This document shows positions 8,447 through 16,156 of a stretch of 64,000 nucleotides of DNA, one piece after another. Numbering within the stretch: the first letter of the stretch is position 1; the number at the start of each line of letters is the position of its first letter. Origin of the DNA: Maricaulis sp034670125. GTDB taxonomy: Bacteria > Pseudomonadota > Alphaproteobacteria > Caulobacterales > Maricaulaceae. Below the pieces are notes generated by a model, which was given only the letters and a program-made list of their open reading frames with translations, searched no databases and was not told the origin of the DNA. Location of the stretch: positions 62,001 to 126,000 of the forward strand of contig NZ_JAXMOC010000001.1 in NCBI RefSeq assembly GCF_034670125.1, written 5' to 3'. The position numbers and the translations under genes are program-made.

Positions 8447-10072
8447 ATGGATATTGAAGCTCTTATTTCGCTGGCGCTCTACTTCATCCTGATGATGGCG
8501 ATCGGGCTGTACGCCTATCGCAAGTCCACGGATGACGTGTCCGGCTACATGCTGGGCGGGCGCCAGTTGCACCCGGCCGTGGCAGCATTGTCCGCCGGCG
8601 CGTCCGACATGTCGGGCTGGATGCTGATGGGCCTGCCGGGTGCCATCCTGTTGACCGGGATGTCGGAAAGCTGGATCGCCATTGGCCTCATGATCGGCGC
8701 CTATTTCAACTACAAGCTCGTCGCGCCGAGGCTGCGGGTCTATACCGAGGTTGCCGACGACGCGATCACCATCCCTGACTATTTCGAAAAGCGGTTCGCC
8801 GACAATTCGCGGCTTCTTCGTGTGATCTCCGCCATCGTCATCGTGCTGTTCTTCACCATTTATACGTCGGCCGGCGTGGTCGCAGGCGGCAAGCTGTTCG
8901 AAGCGTCCTTTGGTCTCAACTACCAGATCGGCCTGTTTGTGACCGCCGGTGTTGTGGTCGCCTATACGCTGTTCGGCGGTTTTCTGGCGGTCAGCCTGAC
9001 CGACTTCGTGCAAGGCGTGATCATGTTCCTCGCCCTCGTCCTCGTTCCGGTCGTGACCATAATGCAGCTCGGCGGCTTCGGACCGACCATCGATGCCTTG
9101 AGCACCCTCAGCGTCGATGTCGGGGGGTGGGACAAACCCTATCTCTCGATGATCCCGCAGGAGAGCCTCGGCCTCGCGGCGATCGGCATCATCTCGACCA
9201 TGGCCTGGGGTCTGGGCTATTTCGGCCAGCCGCACATCATCGTGCGCTTCATGGCGGTGAAGTCGCTCAAGGACGTCGCCACCATGCGCCGCATCGGCAT
9301 GAGCTGGATGCTGATCACCGTGATCGGTGCCGTGCTGACCGGTGCCGCCGGTCTCGCCTATGTGAAAAGCCAGGGCATCCAGACCGCCGAAGGTCTCAAT
9401 GTCGCCCGGGTCGTGGAAGCACCCAGTGATGCCACCACCACTATGGGTGATCTGGAAAACATCGACACCACTGGCGCCTTCGCCGATGGTGAGGTGATGT
9501 TGCAGGATCAGGAAACCATCTTCATCCTGCTCTCCCAGGTCATTTTCCACCCCTATATCGCCGGCTTCCTGCTGGCGGCGATCCTGGCCGCGATCATGAG
9601 TACGATCTCGTCCCAGCTTCTGGTCTCGTCGAGTTCATTGACCGAGGATTTCTACAAGATCTTCCTGCGGCGCGGCGCCAGCCAGAAGGAGCTGGTTCTG
9701 GTCGGCCGCCTGTCCGTGCTGGCCGTGTCGCTGGTGGCGATCGGGCTGGCCTTCAATCCGGACAGCAACATCCTTGGCCTCGTGTCCAACGCCTGGGCCG
9801 GCTTCGGGGCCGCCTTCGGCCCGGTCATCCTGGTCAGCCTGTTCTGGCGCGGCATGACCCGACTGGGTGCCATCGCCGGCATGATTGCCGGTGCGGTCAC
9901 AGTGCTGGTGTGGATCTACGGCCTGCAGCTGTCGGGCGTGATGTATGAGATCGTACCGGGCTTCATCGCCTGCCTGGTGACGCTCTACTTCGTCTCCAAG
10001 GCAACCGCCAAGCCGGGACCGGAAGTGACCGACTATTTCGACGAGATGCACACGCGCATCAAGGCCGGATAG
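8447..10072 (+). CDS. putP: Sodium/proline symporter
   Basis: A 541-residue member of the sodium:solute symporter family with about 13 membrane segments; takes up proline with Na+. Seen are GYMLGGRQLHPAVAALSAGASDMSGW near residues 33-58 and AAILAAIMSTISSQLLVSSS near 375, both PutP signatures. It is about 40 residues longer than E. coli PutP; the excess is a polar acidic insert around residues 305-355 in what should be an extracytoplasmic loop. It lies 83 bases behind proA, so uptake and synthesis of proline, also an osmoprotectant, are probably co-regulated in this presumably marine organism. Confidence 0.93.
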   Translation: MDIEALISLALYFILMMAIGLYAYRKSTDDVSGYMLGGRQLHPAVAALSAGASDMSGWMLMGLPGAILLTGMSESWIAIGLMIGAYFNYKLVAPRLRVYTEVADDAITIPDYFEKRFADNSRLLRVISAIVIVLFFTIYTSAGVVAGGKLFEASFGLNYQIGLFVTAGVVVAYTLFGGFLAVSLTDFVQGVIMFLALVLVPVVTIMQLGGFGPTIDALSTLSVDVGGWDKPYLSMIPQESLGLAAIGIISTMAWGLGYFGQPHIIVRFMAVKSLKDVATMRRIGMSWMLITVIGAVLTGAAGLAYVKSQGIQTAEGLNVARVVEAPSDATTTMGDLENIDTTGAFADGEVMLQDQETIFILLSQVIFHPYIAGFLLAAILAAIMSTISSQLLVSSSSLTEDFYKIFLRRGASQKELVLVGRLSVLAVSLVAIGLAFNPDSNILGLVSNAWAGFGAAFGPVILVSLFWRGMTRLGAIAGMIAGAVTVLVWIYGLQLSGVMYEIVPGFIACLVTLYFVSKATAKPGPEVTDYFDEMHTRIKAG

Positions 10073-10092
10073 TCACGAACACGTCCACAAAC

Positions 10093-10129
10093 AAGAAAGC
10101 GGCGGCCCATCGGGTCGCCGCTTTTTTCT
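10093..10129 (+). terminator. Rho-independent terminator of proC-proA-putP
   Basis: AAGCGGCG (10097-10104) pairs with CGCCGCTT (10116-10123), followed by a T run. It lies just after the putP stop. Confidence 0.9.
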
Positions 10130-10152
10130 TGCCTTGAGACAGGGCTGGAGGA

Positions 10153-10782
10153 TCAGGTCTTCATCGCCGCGGCCGCTGCCGCATTCGCCGTGATCGTGTC
10201 CCAGTCACCGGCCTCGATCATCGCGCCTGTGGCAATCCACGACCCGCCGACGCAGACCACATTCGGCAGCGCCAGATAGTCCGGCGCCATCTCGCGGGTG
10301 ATCGAACCGGTCGGGCAGAAACGGATGTCCGGCAAGGGGCCGGCGATGGATTTGAGATAGGGACGGCCACCGGCCTGCTCGGCCGGGAAGAATTTCAGAA
10401 TCTCGAACCCGGCCTCGACCGCGGCCATCGCTTCGCCTGCCGTCGCGACGCCTGGCAGGACCGGAAGGCCCGACGCCAGCAGCGCCGGTATGAGTTGCGG
10501 CGACAGTCCCGGCGATACCAGAAAGTCGGCGCCAGCGGCCATACTGTCGGCAACCTGCTCGGGCGTGCGGATGGTCCCCATGCCGATAATCATGTCCGGC
10601 TCGGCGGCCTTCATCGCGGACAGGACGTCCAGCGCCACCGGCGTCCGCAGGGTCATTTCCACCACACTCAATCCGCCCGACTTGAGGGCGCGAGCCAGCG
10701 GGGCTGCCTTTTCTACATCACTGACCGTCAGGACCGGTATGACAGTGGCTGCGCGGGCGAGTGCTTCAAGTGTGACCGTCAT
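10153..10782 (-). CDS. eda: KDPG/KHG aldolase (2-dehydro-3-deoxy-6-phosphogluconate aldolase)
   Basis: Cleaves KDPG into pyruvate and glyceraldehyde-3-phosphate (Entner-Doudoroff pathway) and can also split 4-hydroxy-2-oxoglutarate. The 209-residue class I aldolase shows Glu42 in VVEMTLRTP, GMGTIRTPEQ near 67, SPGLSP near 90 and the Schiff-base Lys130 in ILKFFPAEQAGG. The ATG at 10782 gives the usual length; an upstream TTG at 10824 would add 14 residues without homology. It is monocistronic here, with no edd or sugar kinase nearby. A role in hydroxyproline or dicarboxylate metabolism next to the proline genes is possible but unsupported. Confidence 0.92.
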   Translation of the reverse strand: MTVTLEALARAATVIPVLTVSDVEKAAPLARALKSGGLSVVEMTLRTPVALDVLSAMKAAEPDMIIGMGTIRTPEQVADSMAAGADFLVSPGLSPQLIPALLASGLPVLPGVATAGEAMAAVEAGFEILKFFPAEQAGGRPYLKSIAGPLPDIRFCPTGSITREMAPDYLALPNVVCVGGSWIATGAMIEAGDWDTITANAAAAAAMKT

Positions 10783-10942
10783 CGGTGGAAATTGCCCTGT
10801 TCTGCCTGTGCCGTTGCGCCACAAGAGGCCATCTCCGCGGCTTGTTTTGGCGGCGTTGAAGCCCCGGAGTGATCAACCTGCCCGCCCTTCGGATCAGCGA
10901 AGCGCAGCAGCGTTATTTGGCTGCCTGAACTCTATACGCCGA

Positions 10943-10958
10943 ATGTTACCCCTAACAT
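10943..10958. promoter_or_regulatory. Candidate operator palindrome upstream of SDR gene
   Basis: ATGTTA-CCCC-TAACAT, a perfect 6-base inverted repeat about 90 bases ahead of the SDR start at 11050. It lies between divergent eda and the SDR gene. The shape fits a TetR- or GntR-type operator; no such regulator gene is adjacent. Confidence 0.45.
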
Positions 10959-11049
10959 AGTCTCGACATCAAGCCGGTCCAAACCATGCCTTCCCTGCCG
11001 GGGCGGAACAGTCCAGACAGGTCCGATATCGACGCTAGGGAGACGCGAC

Positions 11050-11811
11050 ATGAACGAACTGGCCGGCAAGACCATCGCTATCACCGGTGCATCCAGCGGG
11101 CTGGGCCAGCATTTCGCCCGCCTCCTCGCCAACCGCGGCGCAAAGCTGGCGCTGATGGCGCGGCGCACCGACCGGCTGGATGCCGAGGTCGACGCCATCC
11201 GTGCGACCGGCGGGCAGGCGATGGCGATTGCCCTCGACGTCAGCAACGCCGAAGCCATCGGGCCGGCTCTGGACCGGGCCGAAGCGGAACTCGGTCCCCT
11301 CAATGTGATGATCAACAATGCCGGTGTCGGTGGCGAAGGCCTGGCACTGGACATCACGCCGGAGCAATTCGACCAGACCTTTGCCGTCAACACCCGCGCC
11401 GTCTATTTCGGCGCCCGCGAAGCGGCCAAGCGCATGCTCGCTTCAGGCATTGCGGAAGCCGGCGAGGCCCGGATCATCAACATCGCCTCGATCGCAGGCC
11501 TGACCGTTCTGCCCGGCCTCACCGCCTACTGCGCGTCCAAGGCTGCGGTCATATCGATGACCAAGGGGCTGGCGCGCGAATGGGCTCGCCAGCACATCGC
11601 CGTCAATGCGATCTGCCCCGGCTACATCGAGACCGAGATCAACGCCCACTGGTTCGCCACCGACGGCGGAAAGAAGGCCATCTCGCGCCTGCCCCGCAAA
11701 CGCTTGATGGATATAACCGCGCTGGATGACGCACTGCTGATGCTCGCCGGCCCGGCGGCCGGTTCGATCACCGGCACCGCCATCACCATTGATGACGGTC
11801 AGGTGCTCTAG
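11050..11811 (+). CDS. SDR family NAD(P)-dependent oxidoreductase
   Basis: A 253-residue classical short-chain dehydrogenase. Cofactor motif TGASSGLGQHF lies at 13-23, NNAG near 90, catalytic Ser in IASIAG near 142, Tyr-x3-Lys as AYCASKA near 156, and PGYIETEIN after it. The Arg pair in MARRTDR after strand 2 suggests NADP preference. RBS AGGGAGACGCGAC precedes the ATG. It is a single-gene unit between divergent eda and a convergent amidohydrolase. Related proteins are 3-ketoacyl/3-hydroxyacyl reductases, but the substrate cannot be named. Confidence 0.88.
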   Translation: MNELAGKTIAITGASSGLGQHFARLLANRGAKLALMARRTDRLDAEVDAIRATGGQAMAIALDVSNAEAIGPALDRAEAELGPLNVMINNAGVGGEGLALDITPEQFDQTFAVNTRAVYFGAREAAKRMLASGIAEAGEARIINIASIAGLTVLPGLTAYCASKAAVISMTKGLAREWARQHIAVNAICPGYIETEINAHWFATDGGKKAISRLPRKRLMDITALDDALLMLAGPAAGSITGTAITIDDGQVL

Positions 11812-11832
11812 CGCCGGCTCGAGGACGGCCGG

Positions 11833-13911
11833 TCAGCGCGGCTGGCTGACCGCAGGCACGTCGGTGAATGGCAGGATACCGAACTCCGGGTAGATCTCTG
11901 TCGGATAGTAGAAAGTGCCGTTGGCCGACACCAGGGCGATTGTTTTCAGATCCTTGAAATCAGCCGTCGGGTCGCCCGGCACCAGGAAAAAGTCCGCCAG
12001 CATGCCGGGAGCAATCGAGCCCAGCTCGTCGTCCACGCCGAGATACTCGGCCATGCCATGGCTGCCCCAGGCGATGATCTCGGCCGGGGTCATGCCGATA
12101 TTCTGGTACAGCTCGAGCTCGCGATGATGGGCAAAGGACCCGCCCAGGTCGGTACCCGGGACGATGAACACCCCGGCCTCATGCATCATCCGCAGGGTCT
12201 GCGTGATCTGGTCAAAGGCGCCGCGATAATTGGCATCATCCTCATCTGTTGCAATATCGGCCCAGGCACTGCGTGCGCTGCGCTGGGTCTCGACCGGCAT
12301 GTGGTCGATATAGTCGACCACGCCCGGTGACACCTGGCCATTGCGCGACAGGAGCAAGGCCTCATGGATGGCGTAGGTCGGATCGATAGCGACCCCATTG
12401 GCCACCATCGCGTCGATCGTGGCTCGGACCGCGTCACTCTCCAGATCAAAGGCCGGCAGGCGGCGAAGCGCTGTCAGCCGCAGCAGGGAGCGCGTATCCT
12501 CTCCCTCTTCCAGCACCCAGCCCAGCATCACCTGGTTGATATGGGTCATCTCGTCATACCCGGCGGCAATCATGGCGTCGGCATTGGTGAAGGCCGGCAC
12601 ATGACCGGCGACGCGCAGACCATTGGCGTGCGCCGCCTCGATGACGGCCGGGATCCAGTCGGGATTCATCGAGTTGTAGACCTTGACCTGGATGTAATCG
12701 CCACTGGCCGCGTAAGTCTCGACGGCGGCGACCGCTTCGGCCTCGGTTTCCACCAGGATGCCATTATTGGAGCTGAACGGGCTGCGCCCCTCGATGAAAC
12801 CGCTGCGATGGACGCGCGGACCGGCGACCTCCCCGGCCTCGATTCGGGCAATCAGCTCGCCCAGCACGGCGTTGTTGTTGCCCATGTCGCGGACACTGGT
12901 CACGCCCGCCGCTATATTGAGGAAGGCGCTGGTCTCGCCCATGTGGGCGTGCATTTCGAACAGGCCCGGGATCAGTGAACCGCCCGCGCCGTCAATCTCG
13001 GTTTCGCCCGGCTGTGTCGCGACATCAAGCGCATCGATCGCCGAAATCCGGTCACCATCAACAACAACCGATACCGGCTCACCCAGGGCAAGCGTCTCCG
13101 GATCGAAAACCCGGACATTCCGGATCCGTACCGGCCCGTCATAATCGTGCGCAACACGCGACTGGATTTCCGCGAAACGGCGGGCACCATAGCTGGCCGC
13201 GATAGCGCGCAGGCGCTCGTCTTCAGCCTCGTAGCCGGCTTCAAGGATGGCAAAACCGGGTGTGATCAAGCCGAAGAACGCCGAACCGTCCATCAGGAAA
13301 TAGGTCGGATTCTCACTGGTACCGGACAGGCCGTAGGCGATCACCTCGCGGCTCGCCTCGCCATTGCTTACGCTCAACCGGTCGACCTCGGACAGGCGCA
13401 GCTCGCCCCCGGGCAGGGCGGCCATCGACATGCCGTCTCGATCCATCAGGGCGCGGGCGGCAATGGCCAACCAATAAGGGCTGGCATCCTGAGGTACATA
13501 AAATGCGTCGCCGTCCGGAATAGCCTGATCGCTGCCGGTCGCATCGCGCCAGCGGGCCTCACTGTCGACGTACTCAAAACTCTCATCGATCGGATTGCCG
13601 AATGTCGAGGCGCCCGAAATCGTCCAGTCGGTGGGCAGGCCGTTCTCATCCAGCGTGACGCTCTCGGTGATGGTCGGGCCACGTCCGTTATTGCGATACT
13701 CGAACTCAATGCCGTAGCCATCATCGGTTGGCCGGATATCCATTCCGCCGATCTCGGTTCCGCCAACCAGGACCGTAAACCGGGTGGCTTCGGCCGCCGA
13801 TCCGGCCATGGACGCCGCTTCGTCCGTGGTCCCGGTTTCAACGGGCGCGCTGCAGGCAGCCAGAGCGGCCACGGCCATTCCGGCCCAGATCGATTTCATG
13901 GTCATGGACAT
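11833..13911 (-). CDS. Amidohydrolase family lipoprotein with extra N-terminal domain
   Basis: A 692-residue exported metal-dependent hydrolase. The N-terminus is a lipoprotein signal (lipobox LAAC, Cys20). Residues about 40-260 form a mostly beta region I do not recognise. The amidohydrolase TIM-barrel part follows: LIPGLFEMHAHMG gives the HxH metal site, IQVKVYNS the bridging Lys, AGHVPA and THINQ the further His ligands, and PGTDLGG the catalytic Asp. GMLADFFLVPGDP closes the barrel as in imidazolonepropionase-like and Xaa-Pro/Xaa-Arg dipeptidase members. Periplasmic or outer-membrane-anchored hydrolysis of a peptide or cyclic amide is likely; the exact substrate is unknown. Confidence 0.82.
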   Translation of the reverse strand: MSMTMKSIWAGMAVAALAACSAPVETGTTDEAASMAGSAAEATRFTVLVGGTEIGGMDIRPTDDGYGIEFEYRNNGRGPTITESVTLDENGLPTDWTISGASTFGNPIDESFEYVDSEARWRDATGSDQAIPDGDAFYVPQDASPYWLAIAARALMDRDGMSMAALPGGELRLSEVDRLSVSNGEASREVIAYGLSGTSENPTYFLMDGSAFFGLITPGFAILEAGYEAEDERLRAIAASYGARRFAEIQSRVAHDYDGPVRIRNVRVFDPETLALGEPVSVVVDGDRISAIDALDVATQPGETEIDGAGGSLIPGLFEMHAHMGETSAFLNIAAGVTSVRDMGNNNAVLGELIARIEAGEVAGPRVHRSGFIEGRSPFSSNNGILVETEAEAVAAVETYAASGDYIQVKVYNSMNPDWIPAVIEAAHANGLRVAGHVPAFTNADAMIAAGYDEMTHINQVMLGWVLEEGEDTRSLLRLTALRRLPAFDLESDAVRATIDAMVANGVAIDPTYAIHEALLLSRNGQVSPGVVDYIDHMPVETQRSARSAWADIATDEDDANYRGAFDQITQTLRMMHEAGVFIVPGTDLGGSFAHHRELELYQNIGMTPAEIIAWGSHGMAEYLGVDDELGSIAPGMLADFFLVPGDPTADFKDLKTIALVSANGTFYYPTEIYPEFGILPFTDVPAVSQPR

Positions 13912-14120
13912 CCGTGTCTCCCCCGAGGCAATTCTTGGTGAAGACGGTTAACACCCTTTCCCGGGCCTGTCTTCCGGATCGGCCACGGCGGCCATGCTGC
14001 CAGCCGGTCCGGCCCGCGCCCTTGCGATCTGCCGATGCAACGAAGATTTGGGTACCAGGCACGGACACGTCATAATGGCGGGCAATTGAAGGCGGCAATC
14101 GGGGAGGTCGGCGCCACACC

Positions 14121-14612
14121 ATGCCCATGTTGATTGATACAATCGACGATCTGGATGCCCGCGCCGCATGCGCGCGACATTCAAACCGGCCCGACACCCT
14201 GATCGAGGTTCTGCACCAGGTGCAGGCCGAGGCCGGCCATGTCTCGGACGCGGCCATCGCCACCATTGCTGACGCACTCAATCTCAGCCGTGCCGAAGTG
14301 CTGGGCGTGGTCAGTTTCTATCATGATTTCCAGCGCCAGCCCGGCGGCGCCCATACGCTCAAACTCTGCCGCGCCGAGGCTTGTCAGGCCGTCGGGGCCG
14401 ATGCGGTGGCCGCAGCCATCGAAACGCAACTGCAGGCGCGGGCTGGAAACCACGATCACCCGGACATCGACTTGCGCTCCGTCTATTGCCTGGGCAATTG
14501 CGCACTGGGTCCGGCCGCCATGCTGGATGAGCGCCCGATCGGTCGACTGACCCCGGAACGGGCGCTGGCCATCCTCGCCGGGCTCGAAACACACGCCGGG
14601 GGCAGCGAATGA
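14121..14612 (+). CDS. fdsG: NAD-dependent formate dehydrogenase, gamma subunit
   Basis: A 163-residue NuoE-like [2Fe-2S] protein, the small electron-transfer subunit of soluble Mo formate dehydrogenase. Cluster ligands are Cys83 and Cys88 (CRAEAC) and Cys123 and Cys127 (CLGNC), the NuoE spacing. The N-terminal helical LIEVLHQVQAEAGHVSDAA and RAEVLGVVSFYHDF are typical. The ATG at 14121 follows GGGGAGG, 13 bases away. Its stop overlaps the fdsB start by four bases (ATGA). It heads the operon and diverges from the amidohydrolase gene, so the promoter lies in 13912-14120. Confidence 0.93.
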   Translation: MPMLIDTIDDLDARAACARHSNRPDTLIEVLHQVQAEAGHVSDAAIATIADALNLSRAEVLGVVSFYHDFQRQPGGAHTLKLCRAEACQAVGADAVAAAIETQLQARAGNHDHPDIDLRSVYCLGNCALGPAAMLDERPIGRLTPERALAILAGLETHAGGSE

Positions 14613-16147
14613 GCAACCTGCCCCAGCGTATCCTTGTACCGGGCGATTCCGCGTCACGGTCAGTCGGCGCGGATGACGTCGCCGACCGTTTGACCAACGC
14701 CCTTCCTGCCGGCACCACCATTGTCCGCAACGGATCCCGCGGCCTGTTCTGGCTGGAGCCACTGGTCGAGGTCGAGCGCGACGGCAAGCGCCTCGGCTTC
14801 GGCCCTGTGACGGTCGATGATGTGGACGATCTCGTCGCTGCCGGCTTCCCGGAGGACGGGCATCCGCTCGCCCTGGGGCCGGTCGACACGATACCGCAAC
14901 TCGCAAGACAGCAGCGCCTGATTTTCGCCCGCTGCGGGCAGGACGCCCCGTTGGACCTTCCGGCGTACGAAGCGGCCGGCGGCCTTGCCGGCCTGGCCCG
15001 GGCGCGGGCCCAATCGCCCGATGCCATCATCGAGGCTGTGAAAACCTCCGGCCTCAGAGGACGCGGCGGCGCCGGCTTTCCGGCCGGGATCAAATGGGAG
15101 ACCGCCAGCAAGGCGACAGGCAGCGAGACCTATTTGTGTTGCAATGCCGACGAGGGTGACAGCGGGACCTATGCTGATCGCCTGTTGATGGAAGGCGACC
15201 CCTTCACATTGATAGAGGGCATGTGCATCGCTGCCCGCGCCATCAGCGCCACGCACGGGCTTGTCTATTTGCGGTCGGAGTACCCGGACGCCATCCGAAC
15301 CCTCAAAGCCGCCATCGACGTCTGGCGCGACGCCGGGCATTTCAAGGGCCTGTCGGCGGGTGACAGCTTTGACATCGAGGTTCGGACCGGAGCGGGCGCC
15401 TATATCTGTGGCGAAGAAAGCTCGATGCTCAACAGCCTGGAGGGCAAGCGGGGCGAAGTGCGGGCCAAGCCGCCCATCCCGGCAATATCCGGCCTGTTCG
15501 GACAACCGACCATCGTCAACAACGTGCTGACACTGGCCAGTGTTCCCTGGATCCTCGCCCATGGCGGCGATGCCTATCGGGAGTTCGGGACCGGCCGGTC
15601 GCGCGGCACGCAGGCCTTCCAGCTAGCCGGCGACATCCGGCAAGGCGCGCTGATCGAACTGGCCTTCGGAGCGAGTCTGCGTACGCTGATTGAGGACTTT
15701 GGCGGCGGGACCCGGTCCGGGCGACCGCTGAGGGCCGTTCAGGTCGGGGGCCCGCTTGGCGCCTATCTGGCCGAGAGCGACCTCGATGTCGCCCTTGAAT
15801 ACGAGGCGCTCGCGGCAATTGGCGGGATGCTGGGCCATGGCGGAATTGTCGTGTTCAATGACACGGTCAACATGGCCCGGCAGGCCCGCTTCGCCATGGA
15901 GTTCTGCGCCATCGAGAGCTGCGGCAAATGCACCCCGTGCCGGGTCGGCGCCACACGCGGGCGCGAGACACTCGACAAGATCATCAACGGTGAGGATGTC
16001 ACCGGCAATCTGGCCCTGATCGAAGACCTCTGTGAGCTGATGACCGACGGATCATTGTGCGCGATGGGCGGCCTGACCCCGATGCCGGTCCGCAGCGCGA
16101 TCAAACGCTTTCCGGAAGACTTCACCCGTCCGCTGGCCGCCGAGTAG
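14609..16147 (+). CDS. fdsB: NAD-dependent formate dehydrogenase, beta subunit (diaphorase)
   Basis: A 512-residue NuoF-like flavoprotein that passes electrons from formate to NAD+. After a 130-residue thioredoxin-like N-terminal part lies the FMN/NADH site GLRGRGGAGFPAGIKWE near 150 and CNADEGDSGTYADR near 178. [4Fe-4S] ligands are Cys438, Cys441, Cys444 (SCGKCTPCRVG) and Cys484. Fusion of the NuoE-like fold ahead of NuoF is the FdsB arrangement rather than complex I. It overlaps fdsG by ATGA and is followed by fdsA after 9 bases. Confidence 0.93.
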   Translation: MSNLPQRILVPGDSASRSVGADDVADRLTNALPAGTTIVRNGSRGLFWLEPLVEVERDGKRLGFGPVTVDDVDDLVAAGFPEDGHPLALGPVDTIPQLARQQRLIFARCGQDAPLDLPAYEAAGGLAGLARARAQSPDAIIEAVKTSGLRGRGGAGFPAGIKWETASKATGSETYLCCNADEGDSGTYADRLLMEGDPFTLIEGMCIAARAISATHGLVYLRSEYPDAIRTLKAAIDVWRDAGHFKGLSAGDSFDIEVRTGAGAYICGEESSMLNSLEGKRGEVRAKPPIPAISGLFGQPTIVNNVLTLASVPWILAHGGDAYREFGTGRSRGTQAFQLAGDIRQGALIELAFGASLRTLIEDFGGGTRSGRPLRAVQVGGPLGAYLAESDLDVALEYEALAAIGGMLGHGGIVVFNDTVNMARQARFAMEFCAIESCGKCTPCRVGATRGRETLDKIINGEDVTGNLALIEDLCELMTDGSLCAMGGLTPMPVRSAIKRFPEDFTRPLAAE

Positions 16148-16156
16148 GAGACCGTC

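Noticed and set aside
11830..11852. CGGTCAGC/GCTGACCG hairpin at the amidohydrolase stop as a terminator for both convergent genes
   Set aside because: Perfect stem but it begins inside the coding sequence and has no T run; kept only as a note.
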